Source: Alteribacillus bidgolensis
GTDB lineage: Bacteria; Bacillota; Bacilli; Bacillales; Marinococcaceae
DNA length: 64,000 bases
Assembly: GCF_002886255.1 (NCBI RefSeq)
Contig: NZ_KZ614149.1
Span: 496,001-560,000, forward strand
Reading direction: 5' to 3'
This document shows, piece after piece, positions 48,128-56,552 of this stretch. A program made the translations under genes and the position numbers. Every line of letters begins with the position of its first letter. The first letter of the stretch is position 1. A model generated the notes under the pieces. The model worked only from the letters and a program-made list of their open reading frames with translations. It made no database searches and was not told the DNA's origin.

Positions 48128-49318
48128 TTGATAAAAAGTCTACCTGCGTTAAAGACCAGTTTTCTTTGTGTATTGACACTGGTTACATTTATACATTCTG
48201 AATCGGTTTTCGCAAAGGAAGAAGAGGAAAAAATCCCTGAACTCGCGGAAGATGCTAAGTCAGCCATTATTATGGAAGTGGACACAGGACAGGTTCTTTA
48301 CAACAAAAATGAAAATGAAAAACTGCCTCCAGCTAGCATGACTAAAATAATGACAATGCTGCTCGTCATGGAAGCTTTAGAAAAAGAAGATATTCAATTA
48401 GATGAACAGGTTACAGCTAGTGAACATGCTGCCTCGATGGGAGGGTCGCAAATATTTTTGGAGCAAGGAGAGCAAATGACAGTTCATGAACTGTTAAAAG
48501 GGGTAGCAGTAGCTTCCGGAAACGATGCATCAGTAGCTCTGGCTGAACATATTGCAGGTACGGAAGAGAAATTTATTAAAAAAATGAACGATAAAGCAGA
48601 AGAGCTGGGGTTAGAAAATACACACTTCAACAATACAACAGGGTTAACCGAAAAAGATCATTACACTACAGCCAGAGATCTTGCGGTTATGAGTCAGGCC
48701 TTGCTTCAACATGAAAAAATTTTAGAATATACGAGTATTTACGAAGATTATTTACGACAAGGCACTGATAAAGAATTTTGGCTTGTTAATACAAATCGTC
48801 TGGTAAAACATTATGACGGCGTAGATGGATTAAAAACAGGTTTTACTTCGGAGGCTAAATATAATTTAACCGCAACGGCGCAAAAGGATGGAATGCGTGT
48901 AATAACTGTTCTAATGGGAGCAGAATCACCGAAAAAAAGGAATAAACAAACAACTGAAATGCTTGATTATGGTTTTCAAAACTATCAAAAAGTAGTCTTA
49001 GCTGAAAAAGGAGAAGAAATAGCTTCTATTCCAGTAGAAAAAGGGAAAACCAAAACTGTACCGGTTACATTGGAAAGAAATGCTGCCATTGTCCTTCCGA
49101 AAGGCAAAAAAATTGAAAAAATCGATAGAGAGATAGATATCAATGACAAAGTTATTGCTCCAGCTGAAAAAGGTTCAGCGGCAGGGGTTGTACAATTTTA
49201 TGATGGAGAGAAAAAACTAACTGAAAAAGAGTTGGTATTAGACGAAGAAGCACAATCTGCCAGCTGGTATGTTTTATTTAAAAGAACACTCTCTTCCTTA
49301 ACGGGACAATTGTCGTAA
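48128..49318 (+). CDS. dacF: D-alanyl-D-alanine carboxypeptidase DacF
   Basis: The 396-aa secreted penicillin-binding protein has a signal peptide to about residue 29 (SVFA), then SxxK in PPASMTKI (S70, K73), SxN in VASGNDASVAL and KTG in GLKTGFTS, with a C-terminal PBP5-type beta domain. It trims stem peptides of the spore cortex and germ wall. The TTG at 48128 follows GGGAGGTG. It lies directly upstream of spoIIA and is served by its own forespore promoter. Confidence 0.93.
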   Translation: MIKSLPALKTSFLCVLTLVTFIHSESVFAKEEEEKIPELAEDAKSAIIMEVDTGQVLYNKNENEKLPPASMTKIMTMLLVMEALEKEDIQLDEQVTASEHAASMGGSQIFLEQGEQMTVHELLKGVAVASGNDASVALAEHIAGTEEKFIKKMNDKAEELGLENTHFNNTTGLTEKDHYTTARDLAVMSQALLQHEKILEYTSIYEDYLRQGTDKEFWLVNTNRLVKHYDGVDGLKTGFTSEAKYNLTATAQKDGMRVITVLMGAESPKKRNKQTTEMLDYGFQNYQKVVLAEKGEEIASIPVEKGKTKTVPVTLERNAAIVLPKGKKIEKIDREIDINDKVIAPAEKGSAAGVVQFYDGEKKLTEKELVLDEEAQSASWYVLFKRTLSSLTGQLS

Positions 49319-49382
49319 AAAAAGCGCTGAATGAAAATAGTCACTTCTTTTACCGAATAAACACTAGTTTTGTCATGAAGAA

Positions 49383-49407
49383 AGGAAATGTTTGAAAAGA
49401 ATTGAAT
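49383..49407 (+). promoter_or_regulatory. Sigma-H promoter of the spoIIA operon
   Basis: AGGAAAT (49383-49389), 14-bp spacer and GAAT (49404-49407) fit the sigma-H consensus exactly. TTTTGTCATGAA just upstream (49368-49379) and ATGACAAAC downstream (49424-49432) are imperfect 0A-box-like sequences, in keeping with Spo0A-P activation of spoIIA. Confidence 0.8.
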
Positions 49408-49452
49408 ATTAGCATCAGAAGTAATGACAAACGTTTAGGGGGGAAATAGTAT

Positions 49453-49803
49453 ATGAGTTTATCAGTCAACCTAGAGCAAGTCGGTGATGTCCTGTGTATC
49501 CGGTTAAGAGGAGAATTAGATCATCATTCTGCAAGAGAGCTGAGAAGTCAAGTTGACGATTACTTGGATGCCCATCAAATACAGCATATTGTCTTAAATT
49601 TGGAAGAGCTTAATTTCATGGATAGTTCAGGTATTGGGGTGATTTTAGGCAGGTACAAACAAGTCAGGAGAAATGGAGGAGAAATGGTGGTCTGCTCTAT
49701 TTCTACACCGGTTAAACGGTTGTTCGAGCTATCGGGTCTCTTTAAAATTTTGCGTTTGGAAAATCGGGAGACAGATGCACTACGAAAGCTGGGGGTGGCC
49801 TAA
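49453..49803 (+). CDS. spoIIAA: Anti-anti-sigma factor SpoIIAA
   Basis: The 116-aa STAS-domain protein has the phosphorylated Ser in NFMDSSGIGVI (S58), the same position as in B. subtilis. Unphosphorylated SpoIIAA pulls SpoIIAB off sigma-F. TAGGGGGGAAATAG precedes the ATG; the stop is 2 bp from spoIIAB. Confidence 0.96.
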   Translation: MSLSVNLEQVGDVLCIRLRGELDHHSARELRSQVDDYLDAHQIQHIVLNLEELNFMDSSGIGVILGRYKQVRRNGGEMVVCSISTPVKRLFELSGLFKILRLENRETDALRKLGVA

Positions 49804-49805
49804 AA

Positions 49806-50246
49806 GTGAAAAATGAGATGAAATTGGAGTTTTCCGCGGTGAGTGAAAATGAAGCATTTGCAAGGGTGAGTGTTGGTGCCTTTGTCGCTCAGCTTGACCC
49901 TAATATGGACGAGCTGACAGAGTTAAAAACCGTAGTTTCTGAAGCTGTAACCAACTCCATTATTCATGGATATGATGAAAACCCAGCCGGCACGATTACG
50001 ATTATGGTGAAAATTGATACGGATATGGTAGAACTTACCGTAAAAGACAATGGTGTGGGCATAGAAGATATAGGAAAAGCAAAGGAGCCTTTATATACGT
50101 CAAAACCGGAATTAGAACGTTCAGGGATGGGATTTACCATTATGGAGAATTTTATGGATGAGGTGGAAGTGATCTCCAAACCAAGCACTGGTACTACTGT
50201 TTACTTAAAAAAGCGTTTAGCTAAAAGCAGATCACTTTGTAATTAA
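49806..50246 (+). CDS. spoIIAB: Anti-sigma-F factor and kinase SpoIIAB
   Basis: The 146-aa GHKL kinase has an N box VVSEAVTNSIIHGYDEN, G1 box VKDNGVGIEDI and G2 region ERSGMGFTIMENFMDEVEV. It binds and inhibits sigma-F and phosphorylates SpoIIAA. It starts at GTG 49806, right after spoIIAA, and ends 11 bp before sigF. Confidence 0.96.
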   Translation: MKNEMKLEFSAVSENEAFARVSVGAFVAQLDPNMDELTELKTVVSEAVTNSIIHGYDENPAGTITIMVKIDTDMVELTVKDNGVGIEDIGKAKEPLYTSKPELERSGMGFTIMENFMDEVEVISKPSTGTTVYLKKRLAKSRSLCN

Positions 50247-50257
50247 GGAGAGTCTGT

Positions 50258-51007
50258 ATGGATGTAAAATTAAAAAAGCACCAGCCTCTTCAAGATGACA
50301 AAGTAAGAGACTTAATACGACAAAGTCAGGATGGAGATCAAAAAGCACGAGAAGAAATAGTAAATAAAAATACTAGGCTGGTTTGGTCGGTAGTTCAACG
50401 TTTTATTAATCGAGGATATGAAGCGGAAGATCTTTTTCAAATTGGTGTGATCGGGTTAATTAAATCAGTGGATAAATTTGATTTGTCCTATGATGTTAAA
50501 TTCTCTACTTACGCTGTCCCAATGATTATTGGAGAAATTCAGCGTTTCATTCGAGATGATGGTACAGTAAAAGTAAGTCGTTCCTTAAAAGAATTAAATA
50601 ACAAAGTAAGAAAAGCAAAAGAAGAATTAACAAAAAAATTAGGCAGAGTACCGACTCTTCAAGAAATTGCGGAATCCATGGAAATGCCAATGGAAGAAAT
50701 TGTGTTTGCTACAGAAGCGACAAGAAGTTTATCGTCATTACATGAAACCGTGTATGAAAATGACGGCGATCCAATAACGTTAATGGACCAAATTGCTGAT
50801 CAAGGAGATTCAAAATGGTTTGATCAAATAGCTTTAAAAGAAGTTGTTGAACAATTAGAAGAACGTGAACGATTAATCGTTTATTTACGTTATTATAAAG
50901 ATAAGACCCAGTCTGAAGTAGCACAAAGGTTAGGAATTTCTCAAGTACAAGTTTCACGGTTAGAAAAAAGAATTCTCCATAAAATGAAAAGTCAGTTGTC
51001 AGATTAG
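50258..51007 (+). CDS. sigF: Forespore sigma factor SigF
   Basis: The 249-aa sigma-70 family protein has region 2 (NTRLVWSVVQRF, AEDLFQIGVIGLIKSVDKFDLSYDVKFSTYAVPMIIGEIQRFIRDDG), region 3 (RSLKELNNKVRKAKEEL) and region 4 (LIVYLRYYKDKTQSEVAQRLGISQVQVSRLEKRIL). It is the first compartment-specific sigma factor of sporulation. GAGAGTCTGT spaces it from spoIIAB. A terminator overlaps its stop. Confidence 0.97.
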   Translation: MDVKLKKHQPLQDDKVRDLIRQSQDGDQKAREEIVNKNTRLVWSVVQRFINRGYEAEDLFQIGVIGLIKSVDKFDLSYDVKFSTYAVPMIIGEIQRFIRDDGTVKVSRSLKELNNKVRKAKEELTKKLGRVPTLQEIAESMEMPMEEIVFATEATRSLSSLHETVYENDGDPITLMDQIADQGDSKWFDQIALKEVVEQLEERERLIVYLRYYKDKTQSEVAQRLGISQVQVSRLEKRILHKMKSQLSD

Positions 51008-51025
51008 ACAGCTGGCTTTTTTGTT
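50988..51025 (+). terminator. Terminator of the spoIIA operon
   Basis: AGTCAGTTGTC and GACAGCTGGCT stem around AGATTA, followed by TTTTTTG. Confidence 0.85.
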
Positions 51026-51109
51026 ATATTTTAGGAAAGTTTAACTTTGCTAAAGGATCAAACTACGACTTCCGCCATAAGGACTCAGCGGCAATCCGAG
51101 TTTTTCTAA
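51026..51109 (+). repeat. Bipartite palindromic repeat, copy 10
   Basis: ATATTTTAGGAAAGTTTAAC, TTTGCTAAAGGATCAAAC, TACGACTTCCGCCATAAGGA and GGCAATCCGAGTTTTTCTAAG. It starts directly after the sigF terminator; the AAAGTAT-AGAAAAA junction is deleted. Confidence 0.85.
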
Positions 51110-51228
51110 GTCATATCGGCTTTTACATAATTCTCCTAAACTGATGAAGGTTATGGGTAAACGTATGCATCTTCAGTGAACTTTCTTTTTCAGAGACTGT
51201 GTATTTCTCTTCATCCCCACATATTGAA

Positions 51229-51257
51229 GTATGATCCTTTTGTTTACGTTCATACTA
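51229..51257 (+). promoter_or_regulatory. Sigma-G promoter of the spoVA genes
   Basis: GTATG (51229-51233), 17-bp spacer and CATACTA (51251-51257) fit the forespore sigma-G consensus (GHATR, about 17-18 bp, CATNHTA), 21 bp ahead of the spoVAA start. Confidence 0.72.
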
Positions 51258-51277
51258 AGCAAAAGGGAGGGACGGAT

Positions 51278-51922
51278 ATGCACCAACAAATATATATGCA
51301 GTTATATACCGGGATAACGGTACAGCCAGGCCAGGATCTGTATCTTAAGGATGTTGCACGTCTCGAGGGGGAAGCAGAAAGTCTTCGTCCTCTAATGTCT
51401 GTTCACTTGTACAGTATAAGCCGTACAGATAAAACGCACGTAGTTCTTGATATATTAACTATTCTACAAAAAATCCATAAACAATTCCCTGAGATTGATA
51501 TTACTGTGGTTGGTCCCGAGCAAACGGTAATTGAAGTAACGATTGAAAAAAAGCTTATTTCTCCTCTAATGCTGGTTTTAGTCTGGTTTCTATTGTTTAC
51601 TGGTGCTGCTCTGGCTATTATGAATTTTCACGAAGATGTCAGTATGCTGGCCGTTCATCAAAAGCTGTACACCCTTGTTACTGGAAAACAGAGTGAACAG
51701 CCTTTATTATTGCAGGTTCCTTATTCGATTGGATTAGGCCTTGGCATGATTTTATTTTTTAACCATGTATTCAAAAAAAGAATCAATGAAGAGCCTAGCC
51801 CGCTTGAAATTGAAATGTTTCATTATAAAAAAGATATTGAAGAATACCTAGCTGACACAGAATCTGATCGGAGTTCAAAACCTTGGCAGTCGAAGCTTTA
51901 TTCGCCATATTCATCGGATTAA
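51278..51922 (+). CDS. spoVAA: Stage V sporulation protein AA
   Basis: The 214-aa protein has an N-terminal soluble domain (MHQQIYMQLYTGITVQPGQD...) and two C-terminal membrane helices (about 98-118 and 150-170). SpoVA proteins carry dipicolinic acid into the forespore and out on germination. The ATG at 51278 follows GGGAGGGACGG, and the sigma-G promoter lies just ahead; longer in-frame starts would overlap that promoter. It overlaps spoVAB by 40 bp. Confidence 0.9.
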   Translation: MHQQIYMQLYTGITVQPGQDLYLKDVARLEGEAESLRPLMSVHLYSISRTDKTHVVLDILTILQKIHKQFPEIDITVVGPEQTVIEVTIEKKLISPLMLVLVWFLLFTGAALAIMNFHEDVSMLAVHQKLYTLVTGKQSEQPLLLQVPYSIGLGLGMILFFNHVFKKRINEEPSPLEIEMFHYKKDIEEYLADTESDRSSKPWQSKLYSPYSSD

Positions 51923-52305
51923 GCGGCGGACTGGCGGTTGGAAGTGGGCTTGTAGCTTTTATTACCGTGTTAGGGATTATTCCAAGGCTTGTCCAGCTGA
52001 CAAAAACACAAAAGGCCATTCAAGCATACGAAATTGCAGTCATTACTGGAGCTGTTATAGGATCCATTGCTACTCTTCATGATATAAAAGGAACATTTCC
52101 TGCTGTGTTAACCATTCCAGTAGGCTTAGCTGCAGGAATGTTTGTTGGAATGCTTGCGGCAGCTCTGACAGAAGTATTAAATGTATTTCCAATCTTGGCT
52201 CGTCGTGTAGGAATGGAAAAAAATATTATAGTGCTTGTAATGGCGATTGTGTTCGGAAAAATTTTGGGGTCGCTTTTTCACTGGATATTTTTCGTGAAAT
52301 TTTAA
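51883..52305 (+). CDS. spoVAB: Stage V sporulation protein AB
   Basis: The 140-aa hydrophobic protein has about four membrane helices (FAIFIGLSGGLAVGSGLVAF, YEIAVITGAVIGSIATL, PVGLAAGMFVGMLAAALTEV, IIVLVMAIVFGKILGSL), as expected for SpoVAB. The TTG at 51883 with GGAG upstream is the most likely start. It follows spoVAA with a 40-bp overlap. The next gene is spoVAF, so spoVAC, spoVAD and spoVAE are skipped relative to B. subtilis. Confidence 0.88.
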   Translation: MAVEALFAIFIGLSGGLAVGSGLVAFITVLGIIPRLVQLTKTQKAIQAYEIAVITGAVIGSIATLHDIKGTFPAVLTIPVGLAAGMFVGMLAAALTEVLNVFPILARRVGMEKNIIVLVMAIVFGKILGSLFHWIFFVKF

Positions 52306-52329
52306 TGAAAATGAATGGGGGAAAGTAAT

Positions 52330-53868
52330 TTGATTCGAAGAAAGAAATGGAAATCTCGAAGCTTTCACAGTGATCACCGGCATAAGAGACAATCGGAGGA
52401 TAAGAATGAAGAAACACCGATCTCTAAACACTTAGAGGTGAACGAAAAAGAATTAAAAGACCGCCTTGGCATTGGGGTAAGCTTTGATGTAGGTATTAGA
52501 AAACTTGAGATATTGGGTAAGGAAATTCAAATATATTTTGTGAATGGTCTTTGTGACATGGAATATATCATTGAATTGTTAAAAGAACTAATGGATTTAG
52601 AAGCAAGAGGAAGAGAAACCCCCCATGTCAGAGAAGCTATTGAAAACCACCTGACTCATGTACAAGTGGAATACAAAGATACATTAGAAGATTGTATAGT
52701 TGAAATGCTTTCGGGTCTTATTTTTATACTAGTCGAAGGCGAAGACAGAGCTTTTGTTGTAGATGTTCGGAACTATCCTGGACGGGGGCCGGAAGAACCT
52801 GATAATGAAAAAGTGATACGAGGTGCAAGAGACGGGTATACCGAAAATATTATAGAAAATACGGCGCTTACAAGAAGAAGAATCAGGGATGAAAGGCTTC
52901 GTCATGAAATTTTGAGAGTAGGGGTACGGTCAAAAACAGATATTTGTATTTCTTATATTGAAGGAGTTGCCGACCCTAATTTAGTAAAGATTGTCCGTAA
53001 AGAATTGGAGTCGATTAAAATAGATGGTTTGCCCATGGCAGATAAGGTAGTAGAAGAATATATGGTAAACCAGGGGAATAACCCGTTTCCTCTCGTTAGA
53101 TATACCGAACGTCCTGATGTTGCAGCTCTTCATTTGTTTGAAGGGCATGTTATTGTAATTGTTGATGCTACTCCAAGTGTGATAATAACCCCCACTACCG
53201 TTTTTCATCATGTTCAGCATGCTGAAGAGTATAGACAGGCTCCTTTTATAGGAACGTTTATAAAATGGATTCGATTTATCGGGATGTTTATTTCATTGTT
53301 TGTATTGCCGCTTTGGCTTTTATTTGTATTAGAACCAAATTTACTTCCAGACCAGTTTAACTATATTGGTCCCAGTGAAGATGCGAACGTGTCAGAATTT
53401 ATGCAGATTATTATAGCTGATGTGGGGTTGGAACTACTAAGAATGGCAGCGATACACACGCCTTCTCCTCTTACTACAGCACTCGGACTTGTAGCTGCAC
53501 TGTTACTTGGGGAGGTAGCTATAGAAGTTGGATTATTTACATCTGAGGTAGTATTATATGTTGCACTTTCGGCAATTGGAGCCTATTCCAATCCGAGTTA
53601 TGAATTAGCTATCGCTATAAAAATGATAAGGCTTCTATTATTAATTGTTGTGGTTAGTTTTGGAAGTATTGGGTTTGTTATGGCTAGTACGATACTATTT
53701 TTAATGCTTATTCAAATTCGTTCTCTAAATAAACCTTATTTATGGCCATTAATACCGTTTGATCCTCAGTCATTATGGCAAATTGTGATGAGAACAACAG
53801 TACCAAACTTACGCCGCAGGCCTAGAATTGTACATCCGCAGGATACGATAAAACAGACTTCGGAATAG
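52330..53868 (+). CDS. spoVAF: Stage V sporulation protein AF (GerA family)
   Basis: The 512-aa GerA/SpoVAF-type protein has a long N-terminal cytoplasmic domain (to about 300), DVRNYPGRGPEEPDNEKVIRG and RDGYTENI...ALTRRRIRDERLR motifs, and four to five membrane helices from about 315 to 480. Related to germinant receptor A subunits; in Bacillus SpoVAF forms an ion channel that amplifies germination. The TTG at 52330 lies behind GGGGGAAAG; the ATG at 52315 overlaps that site. It sits between spoVAB and lysA. Confidence 0.9.
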   Translation: MIRRKKWKSRSFHSDHRHKRQSEDKNEETPISKHLEVNEKELKDRLGIGVSFDVGIRKLEILGKEIQIYFVNGLCDMEYIIELLKELMDLEARGRETPHVREAIENHLTHVQVEYKDTLEDCIVEMLSGLIFILVEGEDRAFVVDVRNYPGRGPEEPDNEKVIRGARDGYTENIIENTALTRRRIRDERLRHEILRVGVRSKTDICISYIEGVADPNLVKIVRKELESIKIDGLPMADKVVEEYMVNQGNNPFPLVRYTERPDVAALHLFEGHVIVIVDATPSVIITPTTVFHHVQHAEEYRQAPFIGTFIKWIRFIGMFISLFVLPLWLLFVLEPNLLPDQFNYIGPSEDANVSEFMQIIIADVGLELLRMAAIHTPSPLTTALGLVAALLLGEVAIEVGLFTSEVVLYVALSAIGAYSNPSYELAIAIKMIRLLLLIVVVSFGSIGFVMASTILFLMLIQIRSLNKPYLWPLIPFDPQSLWQIVMRTTVPNLRRRPRIVHPQDTIKQTSE

Positions 53869-53908
53869 GAGTGTCGGACTTTTAGAGTCCGGCGCTCTGT
53901 TTTTTCAA
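53868..53908 (+). terminator. Terminator of the spoVA genes
   Basis: GAGTGTCGGAC and GTCCGGCGCTC stem (two G-T pairs) followed by TGTTTTTTC. Confidence 0.8.
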
Positions 53909-53986
53909 TGTTTAATCCTTTTTATCCTGTGAAAATGATGCTAAAATGTAAACATTCATTTGTCGTAGATAAGGAGAGAACGAGTC

Positions 53987-55306
53987 ATGTATTTACATGG
54001 AACGAGTAAAATAAACAGCCTGGGACACCTTGAAATAGGCGGGGTGGACACGGTTGATATTGCAAAAAAATATGGCACTCCTGTGTACGTGTATGACGTG
54101 GCACTGATTAGAGAGCGTGCCAGCGGATTTAAAAAAGCTTTTGAAGAAGCAGGGGTGCAGCATCAGGTAGCTTATGCCAGTAAAGCGTTCAGCTGTATTG
54201 CTATGGTTCAGTTAGCAGATCAACTGGGCTTAAGCCTTGATATTGTTTCAGGCGGTGAATTAATGACTGCCAAAAAAGCGGGTTTTCCTATGGAGAGAGT
54301 TCATTTTCACGGGAATAACAAAAGTCCTGAAGAAATAAAATTTGCGCTAGATCTTGGTGTAGGCTGCATTGTACTTGATAATTTTTACGAAGTTGCTCTT
54401 TTACAGCAAGAAGCTGTTTCTAGAAACCAAAAAGTAGATGCTCTAATACGTACCACACCGGGTGTAGAAGCCCATACTCATGAATATATATCAACAGGTC
54501 AAGAAGACTCTAAATTTGGTTTTGACCTCTCAAGCGGTCAGGCCGACAAGGTAATTAAGATTCTTCAAGAAGATACAAATGTTAATTTACGAGGTGTCCA
54601 CAGTCATATCGGTTCACAAATTTTTGACACGAATGGATTTGTACTAACGGTAGAAAAACTCTTTTCTCAATTTACAAGATGGAAAGAGGAGTATGGTTTT
54701 GTGCCGGAAATTCTTAACGCTGGCGGAGGCTTTGGCATTAGATACGTGGAAGGAGATGAACCGCTCCCCCCTGAAGATTATGTGAAAGACTTAATAAAAG
54801 CTGTGAAAAAAGAATCTGAAAAAGCAAACATGGATGTTCCAGAAATATGGATTGAACCTGGCCGTTCTATTACAGGGGATGCAGGAACTACTCTTTATAC
54901 TGTCGGCTCCAAAAAAGATATTCCAGGAGTACGGAGGTATCTTTCTGTCGATGGAGGAATGACAGATAATATCAGACCAGCGCTGTATCAAGCAGAATAT
55001 GAGGGGATTTTGGCTAATCGAGCAAACGAGCAGGCAGAAGATCACTTCGCTGTGGCAGGAAAGTGCTGTGAAAGCGGAGATATGCTTATCTGGAAGCTTG
55101 CGCTGCCTGAAGCAGATCATGATGATATTTTGGCTGTATTTTGTACAGGAGCCTATGGATATTCTATGGCTAATAATTACAATCGAATAACAAAACCTCC
55201 CGTTGTCTTTGTAGAGGACAATCAAGCTGATCTAGTTGTTAAAGGGGAGACATTAGAAGATATAACGAAAAATGATCTTCCCTTACGTTCAAAAGAACGA
55301 GTATAA
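53987..55306 (+). CDS. lysA: Diaminopimelate decarboxylase
   Basis: The 439-aa PLP enzyme of the alanine-racemase fold has the PLP Lys in VAYASKAFSC, HGNNKSPEE, GVHSHIGSQIFD, ILNAGGGFGIRY, EPGRSITGDAG and the dimer-partner Cys in GKCCESGDML. It makes lysine from meso-diaminopimelate. AAGGAGAGAACG precedes the ATG. The spoVAF-lysA-ppiB order matches B. subtilis. Confidence 0.95.
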   Translation: MYLHGTSKINSLGHLEIGGVDTVDIAKKYGTPVYVYDVALIRERASGFKKAFEEAGVQHQVAYASKAFSCIAMVQLADQLGLSLDIVSGGELMTAKKAGFPMERVHFHGNNKSPEEIKFALDLGVGCIVLDNFYEVALLQQEAVSRNQKVDALIRTTPGVEAHTHEYISTGQEDSKFGFDLSSGQADKVIKILQEDTNVNLRGVHSHIGSQIFDTNGFVLTVEKLFSQFTRWKEEYGFVPEILNAGGGFGIRYVEGDEPLPPEDYVKDLIKAVKKESEKANMDVPEIWIEPGRSITGDAGTTLYTVGSKKDIPGVRRYLSVDGGMTDNIRPALYQAEYEGILANRANEQAEDHFAVAGKCCESGDMLIWKLALPEADHDDILAVFCTGAYGYSMANNYNRITKPPVVFVEDNQADLVVKGETLEDITKNDLPLRSKERV

Positions 55307-55401
55307 TAAATTTATAAACAGCAGCAGGTGTTATTATTTCTTCCAGAACAGCTGCAGTAAATATTTCAGATTATAAAATAACTATTTGAGGTGAGAATCG
55401 T

Positions 55402-55836
55402 ATGAAAAAAGGCAGCATCGCATTTGAAAATGGAGAACAAATTACGATTGAATTTTTCCCGGATGCGGCTCCGGGGACAGTAGAAAACTTTGAAACCCTT
55501 GCAAATAAAGGTTTTTATAATGGTTTGAATTTTCATCGCGTGATTCCGGGTTTTGTAGCACAAGGGGGCTGCCCTAATGGAACCGGAACCGGGGGGCCTG
55601 GCTATACAATTAAATGTGAAACGGAAGGTAATCCCCATAAGCATGGCCGGGGGTATCTTTCTATGGCACATGCAGGTAAAGATACAGGGGGAAGTCAATT
55701 TTTCATTTTATTTGAACCGCAGCCTCATTTAGATGGCGTCCATACTGTGTTTGGAAAAGTAACGGAAGGTATGGATTCTGTGGATAGAATACAACAAGGC
55801 GACGTTATGAAAGAAGTAAAAGTATGGGATGAGTAA
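55402..55836 (+). CDS. ppiB: Cyclophilin-type peptidyl-prolyl isomerase PpiB
   Basis: The 144-aa cyclophilin has catalytic residues in LNFHRVIPGFVAQGGCPNGTGTGGPGY, SMAHAGKDTGGSQFFI and HLDGVHTVFGKV. It has no signal peptide, so it is cytoplasmic. TGAGGTGAG precedes the ATG and a terminator follows. Confidence 0.95.
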   Translation: MKKGSIAFENGEQITIEFFPDAAPGTVENFETLANKGFYNGLNFHRVIPGFVAQGGCPNGTGTGGPGYTIKCETEGNPHKHGRGYLSMAHAGKDTGGSQFFILFEPQPHLDGVHTVFGKVTEGMDSVDRIQQGDVMKEVKVWDE

Positions 55837-55851
55837 AATGTACTAAAATGT

Positions 55852-55888
55852 ACAACCGGCAGGAATTAAATCTGCCGGTTTTTTCTAT
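55852..55888 (+). terminator. Terminator of ppiB
   Basis: AACCGGCAG and CTGCCGGTT stem, loop GAATTAAAT, followed by TTTTCTAT. Confidence 0.88.
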
Positions 55889-55930
55889 AGATTCAGGGTA
55901 AAGCCAGCTGGTAAAAGGAGGAACGATTCC

Positions 55931-56068
55931 ATGAAAGAAAAAGTCGGCAATTGTACTGTTTGTGGTAAAGAAGTGTTTTGTTTGAATGGATTTTTAAATG
56001 GGGTATTGGATAATCAAAAAAATTTATTTTGTTTTTTATGTATAGAAAAAAAGGAAAAACAAGCATAA
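55931..56068 (+). CDS. Zinc-ribbon-like small protein, 45 aa
   Basis: The 45-aa protein begins MKEKVGNCTVCGKEVFCLNG and ends in LFCFLCIEKKEKQA. Two CxxC pairs (C8/C11 and C34/C37) spaced 22 residues apart fit a zinc ribbon; a further Cys lies at 17. AAAGGAGGAACG before the ATG is a very strong ribosome binding site. It lies between ppiB and the FMN riboswitch. No named family recognised; the short length means it is easily missed. Confidence 0.75.
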   Translation: MKEKVGNCTVCGKEVFCLNGFLNGVLDNQKNLFCFLCIEKKEKQA

Positions 56069-56162
56069 TGAGTTGACGTTTCATATAGAAAAAGGATAAA
56101 ATCAGTTTATAAAGTAAGTAAACTGGATTTATGACTAGTTTATTTAACGATATATTAAGCGG

Positions 56163-56310
56163 TACCTTCGGGGTCGGGTGTAATTCCCAACCGGCGGTGA
56201 TAAAGCAAGCAATACATGTTTTTCAGTCCGTGACCCGTAGTGATTTTATCATTACGGTGGATCCGGTGGAAATCCGGAGCCGACAGTAACAGTCTGGATG
56301 GGAGAAGGAT
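56163..56310 (+). ncRNA. FMN riboswitch (RFN element)
   Basis: Characteristic RFN segments occur in order: CTTCGGGGTCGGGTG, AATTCCCAACCGGCGGT, a variable stem (TAGTGATTTTATCATTACGG), ATCCGGTGGAAATCCGGAGCC, GACAGTAACAGTCTGGATG and GGAGAAGGATAAG. It lies about 240 bp upstream of ribD with a terminator between. FMN binding is expected to favour termination. Confidence 0.97.
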
Positions 56311-56428
56311 AAGCCGTGTTCAAAAATTATCATACAGCAGCCTTAGGATACGTGTATGTTTTTTTAAATCATCCTATTGCGAGAGAATGATGTCTAACCC
56401 CTTGAAAAAGGGCTTATTTGAGCACGTT

Positions 56429-56468
56429 TAAACCCTGAAGAATCCTTGTGTTCTTGAGGGTTTTTTAT
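56429..56468 (+). terminator. Riboswitch-controlled terminator of the rib operon
   Basis: AACCCTGAAGAA and TTCTTGAGGGTT stem with loop TCCTTGTG and a T-run, between the RFN element and ribD: the expression platform. Confidence 0.88.
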
Positions 56469-56552
56469 TATGCATGGATGAGTTAGCCAAACAAGTAAGG
56501 CCTCATTCAATACTTATCAATTAACACTCTAAGAAATGGGGGCGTTCAAAGA

